This document shows, piece by piece, positions 35,961-45,066 of a stretch of DNA of 64,000 nt. Numbering within the stretch: position 1 is the first letter of the stretch; each line of letters begins with the position of its first letter. The stretch spans positions 62,001 through 126,000 of the forward strand of contig JANQLU010000023.1 in assembly GCA_028280445.1 (NCBI GenBank), given 5' to 3'. Both the position numbers and the translations under genes were made by a program. Below the pieces are notes generated by a model. That model was not told where the DNA came from. It did not search any database and worked only from the letters and a program-made list of their open reading frames with translations. The stretch comes from Pirellulaceae bacterium (GTDB lineage Bacteria; Planctomycetota; Planctomycetia; Pirellulales; Pirellulaceae).

Positions 35961-36407
35961 CTAACTGGTTGTTGCAGTACGACGCAGGTCCGGAGGATGC
36001 TTTGCAAACACTTCAAAATCAGTACTTTTCAAGTAATCAGTCTCGATCTGCTTCATGGCAACCAGGGAATGATGCAGCGGGCACGGCTCACCGTCACCGC
36101 CATTTTCGGAACACCAGCCCGGGCCAAACGGGCAACCGGTATGCGCCTCGCGTTCAAACAGACTGACAACATCAAACAATGAAATCTCTCGCGGAGGTTT
36201 TGCCAACAGATAACCACCGCCCGGTCCCGGCGCACCAGTAATCAACCCAGCTCGGGCCAACGCAGTCAAGATCTTGGCCGCCAGCGGCTGGGCCAGATTA
36301 CGAGCTTTGGCGATGTCCCCCGATGAGGCTTTCTGATTTTCCGGGTAGAGTTCCGCCAATCGACTCATGACAGCGATAGCGTTTTGAGTGGTTTTCTGGT
36401 GCAACAT
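35961..36407 (-). CDS. Rrf2-family transcription regulator with three clustered cysteines
   Basis: It encodes 148 residues. The N-terminal winged helix reads NAIAVMSRLAELYPENQKAS, DIAKARNLAQPLAAKILTAL and AGLITGAPGPGGGYLLAKPP, as in IscR, NsrR and RirA. Three cysteines follow in the pattern C-x6-C-x9-C (CPFGPGWCSENGGDGEPC), suited to an iron-sulfur cluster. Such regulators sense nitric oxide, iron or cluster status. It is divergent from the nxr operon, which also contains an NO-linked iron-cluster repair gene, so a role as local sensor of nitrogen oxides is likely. The spacing of the cysteines differs from classic IscR and NsrR. Confidence 0.88.
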   Translation of the reverse strand: MLHQKTTQNAIAVMSRLAELYPENQKASSGDIAKARNLAQPLAAKILTALARAGLITGAPGPGGGYLLAKPPREISLFDVVSLFEREAHTGCPFGPGWCSENGGDGEPCPLHHSLVAMKQIETDYLKSTDFEVFAKHPPDLRRTATTS

Positions 36408-36535
36408 AGCGATAGGCTTCCCCCGAATCGATTATTCATCACACGAGCCGCACCCCTTTGCTCTGTTGTCGATGCGTCAGTTTTGCCGTGGCGACCCGTT
36501 TCCCAATGAAACACAGGCTCACCAAGCTTATTTTT

Positions 36536-36607
36536 GAATTATAGAGTTCCACCGGCTTGACTTACAAGTGAAAATCAACTAAAAACAGAATTCAAACTCT
36601 TTAATTC
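36536..36607 (+). promoter_or_regulatory. Predicted nxr promoter framed by an inverted repeat
   Basis: TTGACT (36557-36562) and TAAAAA (36580-36585) are spaced by 17 bases, a sigma-70-like core. The arms GAATTATAGAGTT (36536-36548) and AACTCTTTAATTC (36595-36607) are inverted repeats with one mismatch, centred on the same point as the promoter core. They are candidate operator half-sites, perhaps for the adjacent Rrf2 protein. Confidence 0.55.
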
Positions 36608-36634
36608 GGTTTTTACTCACTGAGAGGAGTTGTC

Positions 36635-39600
36635 ATGGCGGGTCGAAAGTCAAACGGTGAATTGCCCAGCAGTTCGGAAACGTCGCCTGCGACTGCCAGC
36701 CGCCGGCAATTTCTCTATCAAATGGCAGCAACAGGCATCGGCGCTGCAGCATTCAATCAATTTGCTGCAGCGGCTCTGCAGGACATCAAACCCGTTGTTG
36801 TCGACAATCCACTGGGAAATTACCCCGACCGTGGTTGGGAAAAAGTCTATCGCGATCTTTATAAATCCGACTCGTCATTCACATTTCTTTGCGCGCCCAA
36901 TGACACTCACAATTGCTTGCTCCGCGCTCATGTAAAAAACGGGGTGGTCACTCGCATCAGCCCCAGTTTTGGTTTTTCAAAAGCAACCGACCTGGAAGGC
37001 AACCGTGCCAGTCAGAGATGGGAACCTCGTTGCTGCCAAAAAGGACTTGCGCTCGTTCGTCGATTTTATGGTGATCGACGTTGTAAACGACCGCTGATCC
37101 GAAAGGGATTCAAACAATGGGTCGACGATGGGTATCCACGTGATCCTGACACTGGGGCTGTTGACCCCGACAAGTATTTACGTCGAGGCGAAGATGACTG
37201 GATCGCAGTGAGTTGGGAAGACGCCTACAAGTATTCAGCAGCCGCCATGATCAACATTGCCAAAACCTATACTGGCGAAGCGGGTAAAAAACGACTACTT
37301 GCACAAGGCTACGATCCACTAACTGTACAAGCGACTCAGGGCGCCGGTACTCAAACTTTGAAATTTCGCGGCGGGATGGCGGCGCTGGGTGCAACTCGAA
37401 TCTTTGCTCAATATCGTGCCGCCAATTCGATGGCGCTGCTCGATTCGGCGATCCGAAAAGTTGACCCTTCCAATGCGATCGGAGCAAGAGGTTGGGACAA
37501 CTATTCGTGGCACACTGACCTTCCACCAGGTCACCCGATGGTCACAGGGCAACAGACCAACGATTTTGATCTTTGCAATGTGGAACACTCGAAACTAGCC
37601 ATCGTTTGGGGCATGAACTGGATCTGTACCAAAATGCCAGACGCGCACTGGTTGACCGAAGCGCGCATGAAAGGCACCAAAGTCGTCGTCATCGCTGCTG
37701 AATACTCGGCCACGATGAACAAAGCCGACGAAGCAATCATTGTTCGGCCTGGAACGACTCCTGCCTTGGCAATGGGGTTGGCTCAAGTCATCGTCAAAGA
37801 AAAACTGTTTGATGAAAACTACGTCGCTGCCAACACGGATTTGCCGTTTTTGATTCGTATGGACAACGGAAAACTCCTGCGGGCTGACGAAGTATTTGCC
37901 AGCTACCGACCTGCAGATCTGGTGAACGGCGTCACCATCAAAAAGCCCAACGGAAAACCTGTGGCTCCCTACCAGCAGCCTGGTGCCATGTTGCCGGAAG
38001 CAAAACGAAATGAGTGGGGCGATTTCGTCGTTTTCGATGGCAATACGAACAAACCTGTTGCAGTCAATCGTGACAAGATTGGCAAATATTTTGCTGCAAC
38101 GGGGATCAATCCCAAACTCGACGCGCAGGTCGACGTTACTCTTGCCAACGGAACACGTGTTTCCTGCCAGACCGTTTTTGCCGCGACGAAAAAACTGCTG
38201 AACGACTCTTACACGGAAGAAAAAACGGAGAAATTAACTTGGGCGCCTCGAACGGCGATCTTGTCGCTGGCTCGCCAGATTGCCGCCAACCCAACCAAAG
38301 TGGCGTTTGTTGTTGGAATGGGGCCCAATCAATATTTCAACAACGATTTGAAAGATCGCGCCGTGTTCCTGCTGGCGGCCCTCACAAAAAACATCGGTCA
38401 CATTGGCGGAAACGTCGGTTCTTACGCGGGGAATTATCGTGCCTCATTCTTCAGCGGAATGGGCCAATACGCTGCTGAGAACCCGTTCGATATCGAACTT
38501 GATCCAACGAAACCCGCGCGGCAGAAAAAATATTTTCGCAGTGAGTCAGTTCATTATTTCAACCACGGAGACAAAATCCTGCGCTATGGCGATGCTGTGC
38601 TGACGGGCAAGTCCCATTTGCCGACTCCAACAAAATCGATTCACGTCTCTAACTCCAATTCGTTAATTGGAAACGCCAAAGGACACTATGAAACGGTTGT
38701 CAATACGCTCCGGCGCGTCGAGTTTTTAGCCGTCAACGAATGGTGGTGGACAGCCAGCTGTGAGTACGCCGATGTCGTTTTTCCGATCGATAGTTGGGCC
38801 GAGATGAAATTTCCCGACATGACAATCAGCGTTACCAATCCTTTCCTGTATGTCTTCCCAGCAACACCTTTGCCGCGAATTCACGATACACGTGGTGATA
38901 TTCAAGTCGCTGCCGGAGTTTGCGCAGCCGTCGGTGATTTAATCGGCGACAAACGGATGCGCGATTATTGGAAATTTGTTCATGAGGGCACGAGTCGACC
39001 CTATCTGCAACGCATTCTGAATCACTCCAATGCGTTGCGCGGATACAAAATCGAAGATCTCGAAGCAAAAGCTGCCCAAGGCATACCGGCAATCATTCAA
39101 ACCAGAACGTATCCCAAAATCGGCGGTTGGGAACAATCCAACGAAGATCGGCCGTGGTACACACGCACTGGACGTTTGGAGTTCTATCGAGATGAACCGG
39201 AGTTTATTGACAGTGGAGAAAATCTGATCGTTCATCGCGAGCCAATTGATTCGACGTTCTACGAACCCAACGTGATTGTTGCCGAGCCGCATCCGTTATT
39301 AAAACCCAAAAGTCCGGCAGATTACGGAGCGGACCATCGCGATGTTTCCGGGGAAGCCCGCCAGGCTCGCCATGTCATCCGAACCGTTGACGAGTTGTTG
39401 AAAACACAACATCCGTTGCGACAGTACGGTTACAACTTGATCTTTCACACACCCAAGTATCGTCACGGCGCCCATACGACGCCAACCGATGTCGACATTA
39501 TTGCGGTCTGGTTTGGACCGTTTGGAGATATGACACGCTCTGATCGGAGAATGCCAACGGTTTCCGAAATGTATGTTGACATGCATCCGCTGGATGCCAA

Positions 39601-40156
39601 AGCACTGGGAATCGAAGACGGCGATTATGTCTGGATCGATGCCGACCCCAAAGACCGACCATTTCATGGATGGGAGAAAAACAGCAAATGGCACAAAGTT
39701 GCGCGCTTGATGGCACGCGCTCGTTATTATCCCGGTACGCCGCGTGGCGTGACGCGAATGTGGCACAACGCGCATTGTGCAACGATGGGAACCGTCATAG
39801 GTGCCAAAGAAAATGCAAACGGTATGGCGCGATCCCTGGTCACGCTTTATCAATCCATGTTCCGCTCCGGAAGTCACCAAAGTTGTACGCGTGGATTCAT
39901 CAAGCCAACTCACATGACAGACACATTGAATGTCAAGCAGTTGCTGACTCAGGACATAACCGAAGGGTTCGTTCCCGATGTTCACTGTCCGACGGGTGCG
40001 CCTCGTGAAGCGATGGTGAAAATCACGCGCGCAGAGGCTGGCGGATTGAACGGACGTGGCCTGTGGCGTCCGGCCGCCAATGGGATGCGACCGACTTACG
40101 AAAACAAGATCATCAAAAAGTTTATTGCTGGAAAATATTGCAAACGGACCACTTAA
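36635..40156 (+). CDS. nxrA: NXR-type molybdopterin oxidoreductase alpha subunit (nitrite oxidoreductase / nitrate reductase family)
   Basis: It encodes 1173 residues with a GAGAGGAG ribosome binding site. A Tat signal ([10 protein letters not shown], 22-31) indicates export of the folded enzyme. The N-terminal cluster site has Cys86-x3-Asp90-x3-Cys94 (CAPNDTHNC) and Cys133/134, where NarG has His/Cys ligands; the phrase [20 protein letters not shown] is typical of the nitrite-oxidoreductase branch. Asp295 in [11 protein letters not shown] corresponds to the molybdenum-ligating aspartate of Nar[21 protein letters not shown] and the C-terminal MGD-binding regions follow. Family members oxidise nitrite or reduce nitrate, chlorate or related oxyanions; direction cannot be read from sequence. 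It is first in a six-gene operon. Confidence 0.88.
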   Translation: MAGRKSNGELPSSSETSPATASRRQFLYQMAATGIGAAAFNQFAAAALQDIKPVVVDNPLGNYPDRGWEKVYRDLYKSDSSFTFLCAPNDTHNCLLRAHVKNGVVTRISPSFGFSKATDLEGNRASQRWEPRCCQKGLALVRRFYGDRRCKRPLIRKGFKQWVDDGYPRDPDTGAVDPDKYLRRGEDDWIAVSWEDAYKYSAAAMINIAKTYTGEAGKKRLLAQGYDPLTVQATQGAGTQTLKFRGGMAALGATRIFAQYRAANSMALLDSAIRKVDPSNAIGARGWDNYSWHTDLPPGHPMVTGQQTNDFDLCNVEHSKLAIVWGMNWICTKMPDAHWLTEARMKGTKVVVIAAEYSATMNKADEAIIVRPGTTPALAMGLAQVIVKEKLFDENYVAANTDLPFLIRMDNGKLLRADEVFASYRPADLVNGVTIKKPNGKPVAPYQQPGAMLPEAKRNEWGDFVVFDGNTNKPVAVNRDKIGKYFAATGINPKLDAQVDVTLANGTRVSCQTVFAATKKLLNDSYTEEKTEKLTWAPRTAILSLARQIAANPTKVAFVVGMGPNQYFNNDLKDRAVFLLAALTKNIGHIGGNVGSYAGNYRASFFSGMGQYAAENPFDIELDPTKPARQKKYFRSESVHYFNHGDKILRYGDAVLTGKSHLPTPTKSIHVSNSNSLIGNAKGHYETVVNTLRRVEFLAVNEWWWTASCEYADVVFPIDSWAEMKFPDMTISVTNPFLYVFPATPLPRIHDTRGDIQVAAGVCAAVGDLIGDKRMRDYWKFVHEGTSRPYLQRILNHSNALRGYKIEDLEAKAAQGIPAIIQTRTYPKIGGWEQSNEDRPWYTRTGRLEFYRDEPEFIDSGENLIVHREPIDSTFYEPNVIVAEPHPLLKPKSPADYGADHRDVSGEARQARHVIRTVDELLKTQHPLRQYGYNLIFHTPKYRHGAHTTPTDVDIIAVWFGPFGDMTRSDRRMPTVSEMYVDMHPLDAKALGIEDGDYVWIDADPKDRPFHGWEKNSKWHKVARLMARARYYPGTPRGVTRMWHNAHCATMGTVIGAKENANGMARSLVTLYQSMFRSGSHQSCTRGFIKPTHMTDTLNVKQLLTQDITEGFVPDVHCPTGAPREAMVKITRAEAGGLNGRGLWRPAANGMRPTYENKIIKKFIAGKYCKRTT

Positions 40157-40225
40157 CTGAACTTGGCAATACACGTTGACTCGAACTAACGAGGACAATC
40201 ACCAGACGCACAAAGGAAATGAACC

Positions 40226-41356
40226 ATGGCCAAACGATTCAATTGGCAGATCGGTCGCGAACTGGAATACCCCTATGACGCGCCGCCTCCCAAACGGCAG
40301 GTTGCCTACATTTTTGATACCAACAAGTGCATTGAATGCCAGACGTGTACCGTGGCCTGCAAAACAGCCTGGACCAGCGGCAAAGGGCAAGAAACCACGT
40401 TTTGGAACAATGTTGAAACCAAACCTTACGGCAGTTATCCACAGGGCTGGGATTCGAAATTGATGGACCAATGCGGTGGCTGCCAGTGGAATCAGGAAAA
40501 CAAACTTGTCAGTTTGACCGTGTTTGAAAAAAACGGAAAAGGCAAGCCACCCGCCGGCCATATGCCAACGGATAAAGACTATGCATCTCCGAACCACGGT
40601 GAAGACGATATTTCCGGCATGGTCGATCAAGGACACCACTTCGGTGGATTACATCCCGTCTGGATGTTTTATCTGGCTCGAATTTGCAATCATTGCGACC
40701 ATCCCTCTTGCCTGGCCGCGTGTCCGCGCAAAGCGATTTACAAACGAAACGAAGACGGGATTGTTTTGGTTGATCAAAAACGTTGCCGTGGCTACCAGGA
40801 ATGTATCAAGGCATGTCCCTACAAAAAAGTGTTTTACAACATTATCAATCGAGCCAGTGAAAAATGCATTGGTTGTTACCCACGAGTCGAGGAAGGTAAC
40901 GTCGCGCTTTGTGTTGAGTCTTGCATTGGAAAAATCCGCCTTCACGGATTCCTGACAACCGACGGCAAACCGCGCGAAGACAATCCCTTGGACTATATCG
41001 TCAAAATTCGAAAACTCGCGTTACCCAGTTATCCGCAGTTTGGAACCGGCCCGAATGTTTTTTATATCCCGCCAGTTCATGTCCCGAATGAATTCCTGGA
41101 ACAAATCTTCGGCCCCGGAGTCGAAGACGCCAAAAAACTATACAAAGCCCTCAAGGACGACAAAAAACTGTTGGGCGCCATGATGTTGTTCGGAGCCAGT
41201 GATCGCATCCTCACTCGCTTCGAAGTTCAAGGAGACGAAGCCGTGGGCTGGGACGTCGATAACAAAGAAGTCGCGCGAGTTCCGTTTACCGAACCCACAT
41301 ACTATCGAAAACACCTTGATCCCAAAACGTCTGCATACCGACACAACACTGCGTAA
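40226..41356 (+). CDS. nxrB: NXR-type iron-sulfur beta subunit
   Basis: It encodes 376 residues with four cysteine groups: CIECQTCTVACK (from Cys35), CNHCDHPSCLAACP, CRGYQECIKACP and CIGCYPRVEEGNVALCVESC. The third group has Tyr where a ferredoxin would have cysteine, matching the [3Fe-4S] site of NarH-type subunits, so three [4Fe-4S] and one [3Fe-4S] clusters are expected. The segment WNNVETKPYGSYPQGWD is characteristic of this branch. It carries electrons from the alpha to the heme subunit. No signal peptide is seen; it would be co-exported with the alpha subunit. It lies 69 bp after nxrA. Confidence 0.93.
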   Translation: MAKRFNWQIGRELEYPYDAPPPKRQVAYIFDTNKCIECQTCTVACKTAWTSGKGQETTFWNNVETKPYGSYPQGWDSKLMDQCGGCQWNQENKLVSLTVFEKNGKGKPPAGHMPTDKDYASPNHGEDDISGMVDQGHHFGGLHPVWMFYLARICNHCDHPSCLAACPRKAIYKRNEDGIVLVDQKRCRGYQECIKACPYKKVFYNIINRASEKCIGCYPRVEEGNVALCVESCIGKIRLHGFLTTDGKPREDNPLDYIVKIRKLALPSYPQFGTGPNVFYIPPVHVPNEFLEQIFGPGVEDAKKLYKALKDDKKLLGAMMLFGASDRILTRFEVQGDEAVGWDVDNKEVARVPFTEPTYYRKHLDPKTSAYRHNTA

Positions 41357-41372
41357 CACAGGAGCACAAGCA

Positions 41373-42383
41373 ATGGCTCGCAACGACAATTCACGAATGG
41401 TCATCCTGTTTATTTCCGGTTTGTTCGTTGTCGCGTTGACGATGATCGCCGTGATTTATGTTTCTACACGACGCCCTGTTGTCGTGGTCGTACCAGGAAC
41501 GGACGCCGGTCGTCAATCGCCGTTAGCGCCTGGTTCCACTGGTTCACCGTCTGATATTGCATCCGCCAATGCAGCGCCGACGCTTCCAACCATTTCCCTG
41601 GTTCGAATCAATGCAATCCCAGCAATCGAAAAACCGCTCGACCCTGCCTGGGACCAAATTGCGACGGTGGAAATACCTTTGCAAACACAACAAACGTCTG
41701 AGCCCATGTTGATAGACATCACGGTGCCTCGAGTCAATTTACAAACGGCCTATAACAGCGACCGGATTGTCTGGAGAATTTCATGGGAGCAAGAAAAACC
41801 TTCGTATCAAAGCAATGTTGGTGAATTCTCAGATGCCGTGTCGCTTCAATTCCCGCTGAAAGACGGTGCGCCTTATACGATGGGTGGACCGGATATGCCG
41901 GTAGCGATGATGTACTGGAAAGCGCTTTGGCAAAAAGACGTTGATGAAGGTTTTCAAGATGTTTCTGATGTCTATCCAAATTCATGGACCGACTTTTATT
42001 GGTTCGCAGAAGGCACCGGCCCACAGCCGGTTACCACTGGATTCAAAAACAAGAACGCATGCCCCTTCATGGCAGGATCAGCTACCGGCAATCCCATGTC
42101 GACGGTCAATCGAAAACAGCCGGCTCAGGAGCTCAAGGCACATGGGTTTGGAAGTTCGACCGATGTTCCCAATTCGACCATCAAAGCACGCGGGGCTTGG
42201 AAAGATGGCCGTTGGTACGTCGTATTTGAAAAACCGAACAACAATGCAGATCCATTGATCAAACGATTTTTTGAAAATCCGGACAAACAACTGATTGCGT
42301 TAGCTGTCTGGGACGGTCAAGCGAAAAACCGAGGCGGGCGCAAGCACATCACGAATTGGATTCCCATGAGGATCGAACAATGA
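41373..42383 (+). CDS. nxrC: Heme-b-binding gamma subunit of the NXR-type enzyme
   Basis: It encodes 336 residues, starting at ATG 41373 with a GGAG ribosome binding site. A single N-terminal hydrophobic helix (MVILFISGLFVVALTMIAVI) could be a membrane anchor or uncleaved signal. The extracytoplasmic domain resembles the heme-b subunits of ethylbenzene dehydrogenase, selenate reductase and NXR: DRIVWRISWEQEK, FPLKDGAPYTMGGPDMPVAM, WKDGRWYVVFEK. A methionine (in MPVAMMYWK) and a lysine (AWKDGRW) are candidate heme ligands, by analogy. The anchor suggests that electrons pass to or from the membrane. Its stop overlaps the chaperone start. Confidence 0.85.
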   Translation: MARNDNSRMVILFISGLFVVALTMIAVIYVSTRRPVVVVVPGTDAGRQSPLAPGSTGSPSDIASANAAPTLPTISLVRINAIPAIEKPLDPAWDQIATVEIPLQTQQTSEPMLIDITVPRVNLQTAYNSDRIVWRISWEQEKPSYQSNVGEFSDAVSLQFPLKDGAPYTMGGPDMPVAMMYWKALWQKDVDEGFQDVSDVYPNSWTDFYWFAEGTGPQPVTTGFKNKNACPFMAGSATGNPMSTVNRKQPAQELKAHGFGSSTDVPNSTIKARGAWKDGRWYVVFEKPNNNADPLIKRFFENPDKQLIALAVWDGQAKNRGGRKHITNWIPMRIEQ

Positions 42384-43108
42384 AACGTCAAATTCGATTG
42401 TTGGCCCAAGCCGATTTAGTGTTGCTGCTGGCCGATCTGTTTCGCTCACCGGAGAATATTCGTCATTCTCTCGACAGTCTAAAAAAAGCAAACCTGGCCA
42501 TGTTGATCGAAGCCACAGGTTTGAGGGGTCGTACCAAACTAGTTGAGCAACTGCATCGTGCAGTCAAATTGGCACGACGGGCAGACGTCACAGAATGGGC
42601 TGCATGTTATCGTCTGCTGTTCGATGGTTCGATCGTTTGCCCGATCAACGAAGCGGCATACATTCGTCGAGACAAAGGCTCCATTATCGGTGATATCTGT
42701 GGGTTTTATCGTGCGTTTGGCTGGGCAGCGGCTGAACAAACTGGCGAACGCCCAGACCACTTGTTGGTCGAGTTGGAATTCGCCGCAATGTTGCTGGTCA
42801 TGGCAGCCCGCACAGAAACCAACGAACAAGCTCGATTGACCGAAGAAGCGCTTGCAGAATTTACACGTCAACATTTGAGTGATTGGCTACCGTTGTTTTG
42901 TGAACAATTGCGACTGTCCACATCTTATCCTTTGCTGGTTGAATCAGCCAACGTTGTTCAATTGGTGTGGCGAGCTTTGGTGAATTGGCATGACTGGACC
43001 GTTGATCCCGCTCCGACCGGGACGACGGGTGTAACCCGCGAACCAGAAAACCCATACGAATGCGGCGCGCCCGACCTGGTGACTCTTGAAACGAAAACAA
43101 CGCATTGA
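42380..43108 (+). CDS. TorD/NarJ-type molybdoenzyme assembly chaperone
   Basis: It encodes 242 all-helical residues with the four-base ATGA overlap to the gamma-subunit gene, which indicates translational coupling. It follows the layout of the TorD/DmsD/NarJ family: QADLVLLLADLFRSPENIRH, then WAACYRLLFDGSIVCPINEA, then GDICGFYRAFGWAAAEQTGE and RPDHLLVELEFAAMLLVMAA. The pair PDHLLVELEF is a strong family hallmark. These chaperones bind the Tat signal of the catalytic subunit and help insert the molybdenum cofactor. Size is near the upper end of the family. Confidence 0.9.
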   Translation: MKRQIRLLAQADLVLLLADLFRSPENIRHSLDSLKKANLAMLIEATGLRGRTKLVEQLHRAVKLARRADVTEWAACYRLLFDGSIVCPINEAAYIRRDKGSIIGDICGFYRAFGWAAAEQTGERPDHLLVELEFAAMLLVMAARTETNEQARLTEEALAEFTRQHLSDWLPLFCEQLRLSTSYPLLVESANVVQLVWRALVNWHDWTVDPAPTGTTGVTREPENPYECGAPDLVTLETKTTH

Positions 43109-43144
43109 CATCCACAATGTTGGTATAGAAAAAAGGAACTGGAA

Positions 43145-43867
43145 ATGTCTGCTGTATTATCAGAAACCGTTGTTGGAAAAATCGTTGCAAAACAACCTGC
43201 GACTGCCCGCGTTTTTGAAAAATATCAAATCGACTATTGCTGTCAGGGAAATACGACACTGGTTGACGCTTGCAAGCGACAAAAGGTTGATATCGATCAA
43301 GTTGTTTCGGAAATCGAACAAGTTCAAAATACTGGTGTGACAGAGCACGACCCTGATTGGAACGAGACTTCGTTGACTGAACTGGCCAACCATATTGTCA
43401 ACACACACCATGCGTTTATGGCGAGCGAACTTCCTCGGATCTCAGGACTAATCGAACAAGTCTCCAATGCTCACGGCCAACAACAACCGGAACTGGCAAA
43501 CGTGGCCGAAGTGTTCCAGATGCTGCGTCAGGAACTCGAATCTCACATGGATAAAGAAGAAAATATTCTGTTTCCTGCAATCCGGGCAATGGAGCCCAGC
43601 AAATCCCCACAGGCATTTCCGTTTGGTAGCGTCGCGAACCCCATTCACGCGATGGAGCATGAGCACGACGAAGCCGGCAATGCCCTGCGTCGGTTACGCG
43701 AACTAACTGGAGACTTCAAACCACCGGCAAATGCTTGCCCGACTTACATGGTCATGCTGGAGTCGCTGGAAAACCTCGAGCGTGATCTCCATTTGCACAT
43801 TCACAAAGAAAATAATATCCTGTTTCCTCGCGCAAAAGAATTGGAACAGAAGCTTTGTAGAAATTAA
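43145..43867 (+). CDS. ric: Di-iron protein Ric/ScdA/YtfE family, iron-sulfur cluster repair
   Basis: It encodes 240 residues. The N-terminal ScdA-type domain reads VVGKIVAKQPATARVFEKYQ, then IDYCCQGNTTLVDACK. The C-terminal hemerythrin-like domain contains histidines and glutamates for a di-iron centre: LANHIVNTHHAFM, ELESHMDKEENILFP, IHAMEHEHDEAGNALRRLR and LHLHIHKENNILFPRAKEL. These proteins repair iron-sulfur clusters damaged by nitric oxide or oxidants. Its place within the nxr operon fits exposure to nitrogen oxides. The stop is 13 bases before selD. Confidence 0.95.
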   Translation: MSAVLSETVVGKIVAKQPATARVFEKYQIDYCCQGNTTLVDACKRQKVDIDQVVSEIEQVQNTGVTEHDPDWNETSLTELANHIVNTHHAFMASELPRISGLIEQVSNAHGQQQPELANVAEVFQMLRQELESHMDKEENILFPAIRAMEPSKSPQAFPFGSVANPIHAMEHEHDEAGNALRRLRELTGDFKPPANACPTYMVMLESLENLERDLHLHIHKENNILFPRAKELEQKLCRN

Positions 43868-43880
43868 CGGGACAGATCTG

Positions 43881-44930
43881 ATGGGCTTGGGGAAACAAAA
43901 ACGCCTCACGAATTATGCATCCTGTGCAGGCTGAGCCGGTAAAATACCGCCAGATGCGGTCGCACAGGTTGTGCGAGACTTGCCCAAATCACTGGATGAG
44001 CGACTTGTCGTCGGCACAGAAGGCTTCAGTGATGCTGGAGTTTTTGCAATTGCACCGGGATTGCTATTGGTCCAGTCCCTTGATTTTTTTGCGCCACTGG
44101 TAGACGACCCTTATGTGTTTGGGCAAATCGCGGCTGCCAACTCCTTGAGCGATGTATTTGCAATGGGAGGCACACCGACGACAGCACTCAACATCGTTTG
44201 TTTTCCGGATGACAAACTGAGCTTGGATGTATTGACAGAAATCCTTCGGGGCGGTTCTGACAAAGTTCACGAAGCCGGAGCGACGATCGTTGGCGGCCAC
44301 TCGGTACGTGACAAAGAAATCAAGTACGGATTGTCGGTGACAGGAATCGTCTCTCCCGACCAGTTGATGACCAATCGCGGTGCACAACCTGGCGATGTGT
44401 TAGTCTTGACCAAACTGCTTGGCACCGGTTTTATCACGACGGCGATGAAGAAAAACAAGTGTTCTGCTGAAATCGTTCAAGGCGCAATTCAAAACATGGC
44501 TGGTTTGAATAAAATTGCAAGTGATGCGGCAAAACAGTTTAGAGTCGGCGCGGCAACGGACATTACCGGGTTTGGATTAGCAGTCCACGCGTGTGAGATG
44601 GCACAAGCAAGCAACGTTTCTTTTGACATTGAGCTGCGGCACATTCCCGTCTTGGAAGGTGCACTCGATTTGGCGAAACGCGGTTTCACAACACGTGCAA
44701 ACAAAACGAATCGCGAGTTCAGCCAAACCATGATCGAGATCGCGACCGATGCCGATGATGCATTGATCGAAGTGGTCTTCGACCCCCAGACATCAGGTGG
44801 ACTCCTGATGAGCGTTTCAGAATCTGAATCAGAAGAGTTGGTCAAAACCATCAACCAACAGTCAACGGAAACGGCTCAAATTGTCGGTACTGTGCGGGAA
44901 AAACAGGAGTATGAGCTACGGTTGGTTTGA
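43881..44930 (+). CDS. selD: Selenide, water dikinase (SelD) with in-frame UGA as selenocysteine
   Basis: Read from ATG 43881, the N-terminus is MGLGKQKRLTNYASCAG-U-AGKIPPDAVAQVV, where U is the UGA at 43932-43934 (position 18). This is the place of the catalytic Cys or Sec of SelD. The frame then continues without break through LDFFAPLVDDPYVFGQIAAA, NSLSDVFAMGGTPTTALNIV, DITGFGLAVHACEMAQ and DPQTSGGLLMSVSE, typical of SelD. Total length is 349 residues, normal for the family. It makes selenophosphate from selenide and ATP for selenocysteine and selenouridine. Ordinary gene calling would start at GTG 43971 and lose the active site. It is the last gene of the nxr operon. Confidence 0.93.
43932..43976 (+). 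promoter_or_regulatory. Sec UGA codon and SECIS-like hairpin of selD
   Basis: Following the UGA (43932-43934), TCGCAC (43960-43965) pairs with GTGCGA (43971-43976) around the loop AGGTT. The loop has a G among its first two bases and lies about 31 bases after the UGA, within the range known for bacterial SECIS elements. Confidence 0.7.
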
Positions 44931-44955
44931 AGGTTTCTTCTTTGTCGGGAGGACG

Positions 44956-45047
44956 AGGCTCCTGCCGAGCCAAGGCGTAGCCAATGTGTAGGGCCGGTTC
45001 CCACCGGCCATTCCAACTGTGAGCGGCAAGGCGCTAGCCGCTCATCG
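44956..45047. repeat. Composite of three repeat-family fragments
   Basis: In a row lie GGGAGGACGAGGCTCCTGCC (as at 55966), GTAGGGCCGGTTCCCACCGG (as at 60691 and 62741) and GTGAGCGGCAAGGCGCTAGC (as at 21752). Each is a partial copy. It separates selD from the convergent LanC-like gene. Confidence 0.85.
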
Positions 45048-45066
45048 GTGGCGTCGCCTTCCCAAC

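Noticed and set aside
39299-40198. 300-codon - strand frame inside nxrA
   Set aside because: It is antisense to a clear coding region and lacks family features.
43971-44930. SelD as a shorter protein starting at GTG 43971
   Set aside because: This start removes the catalytic region; the upstream frame through UGA gives the full family N-terminus.
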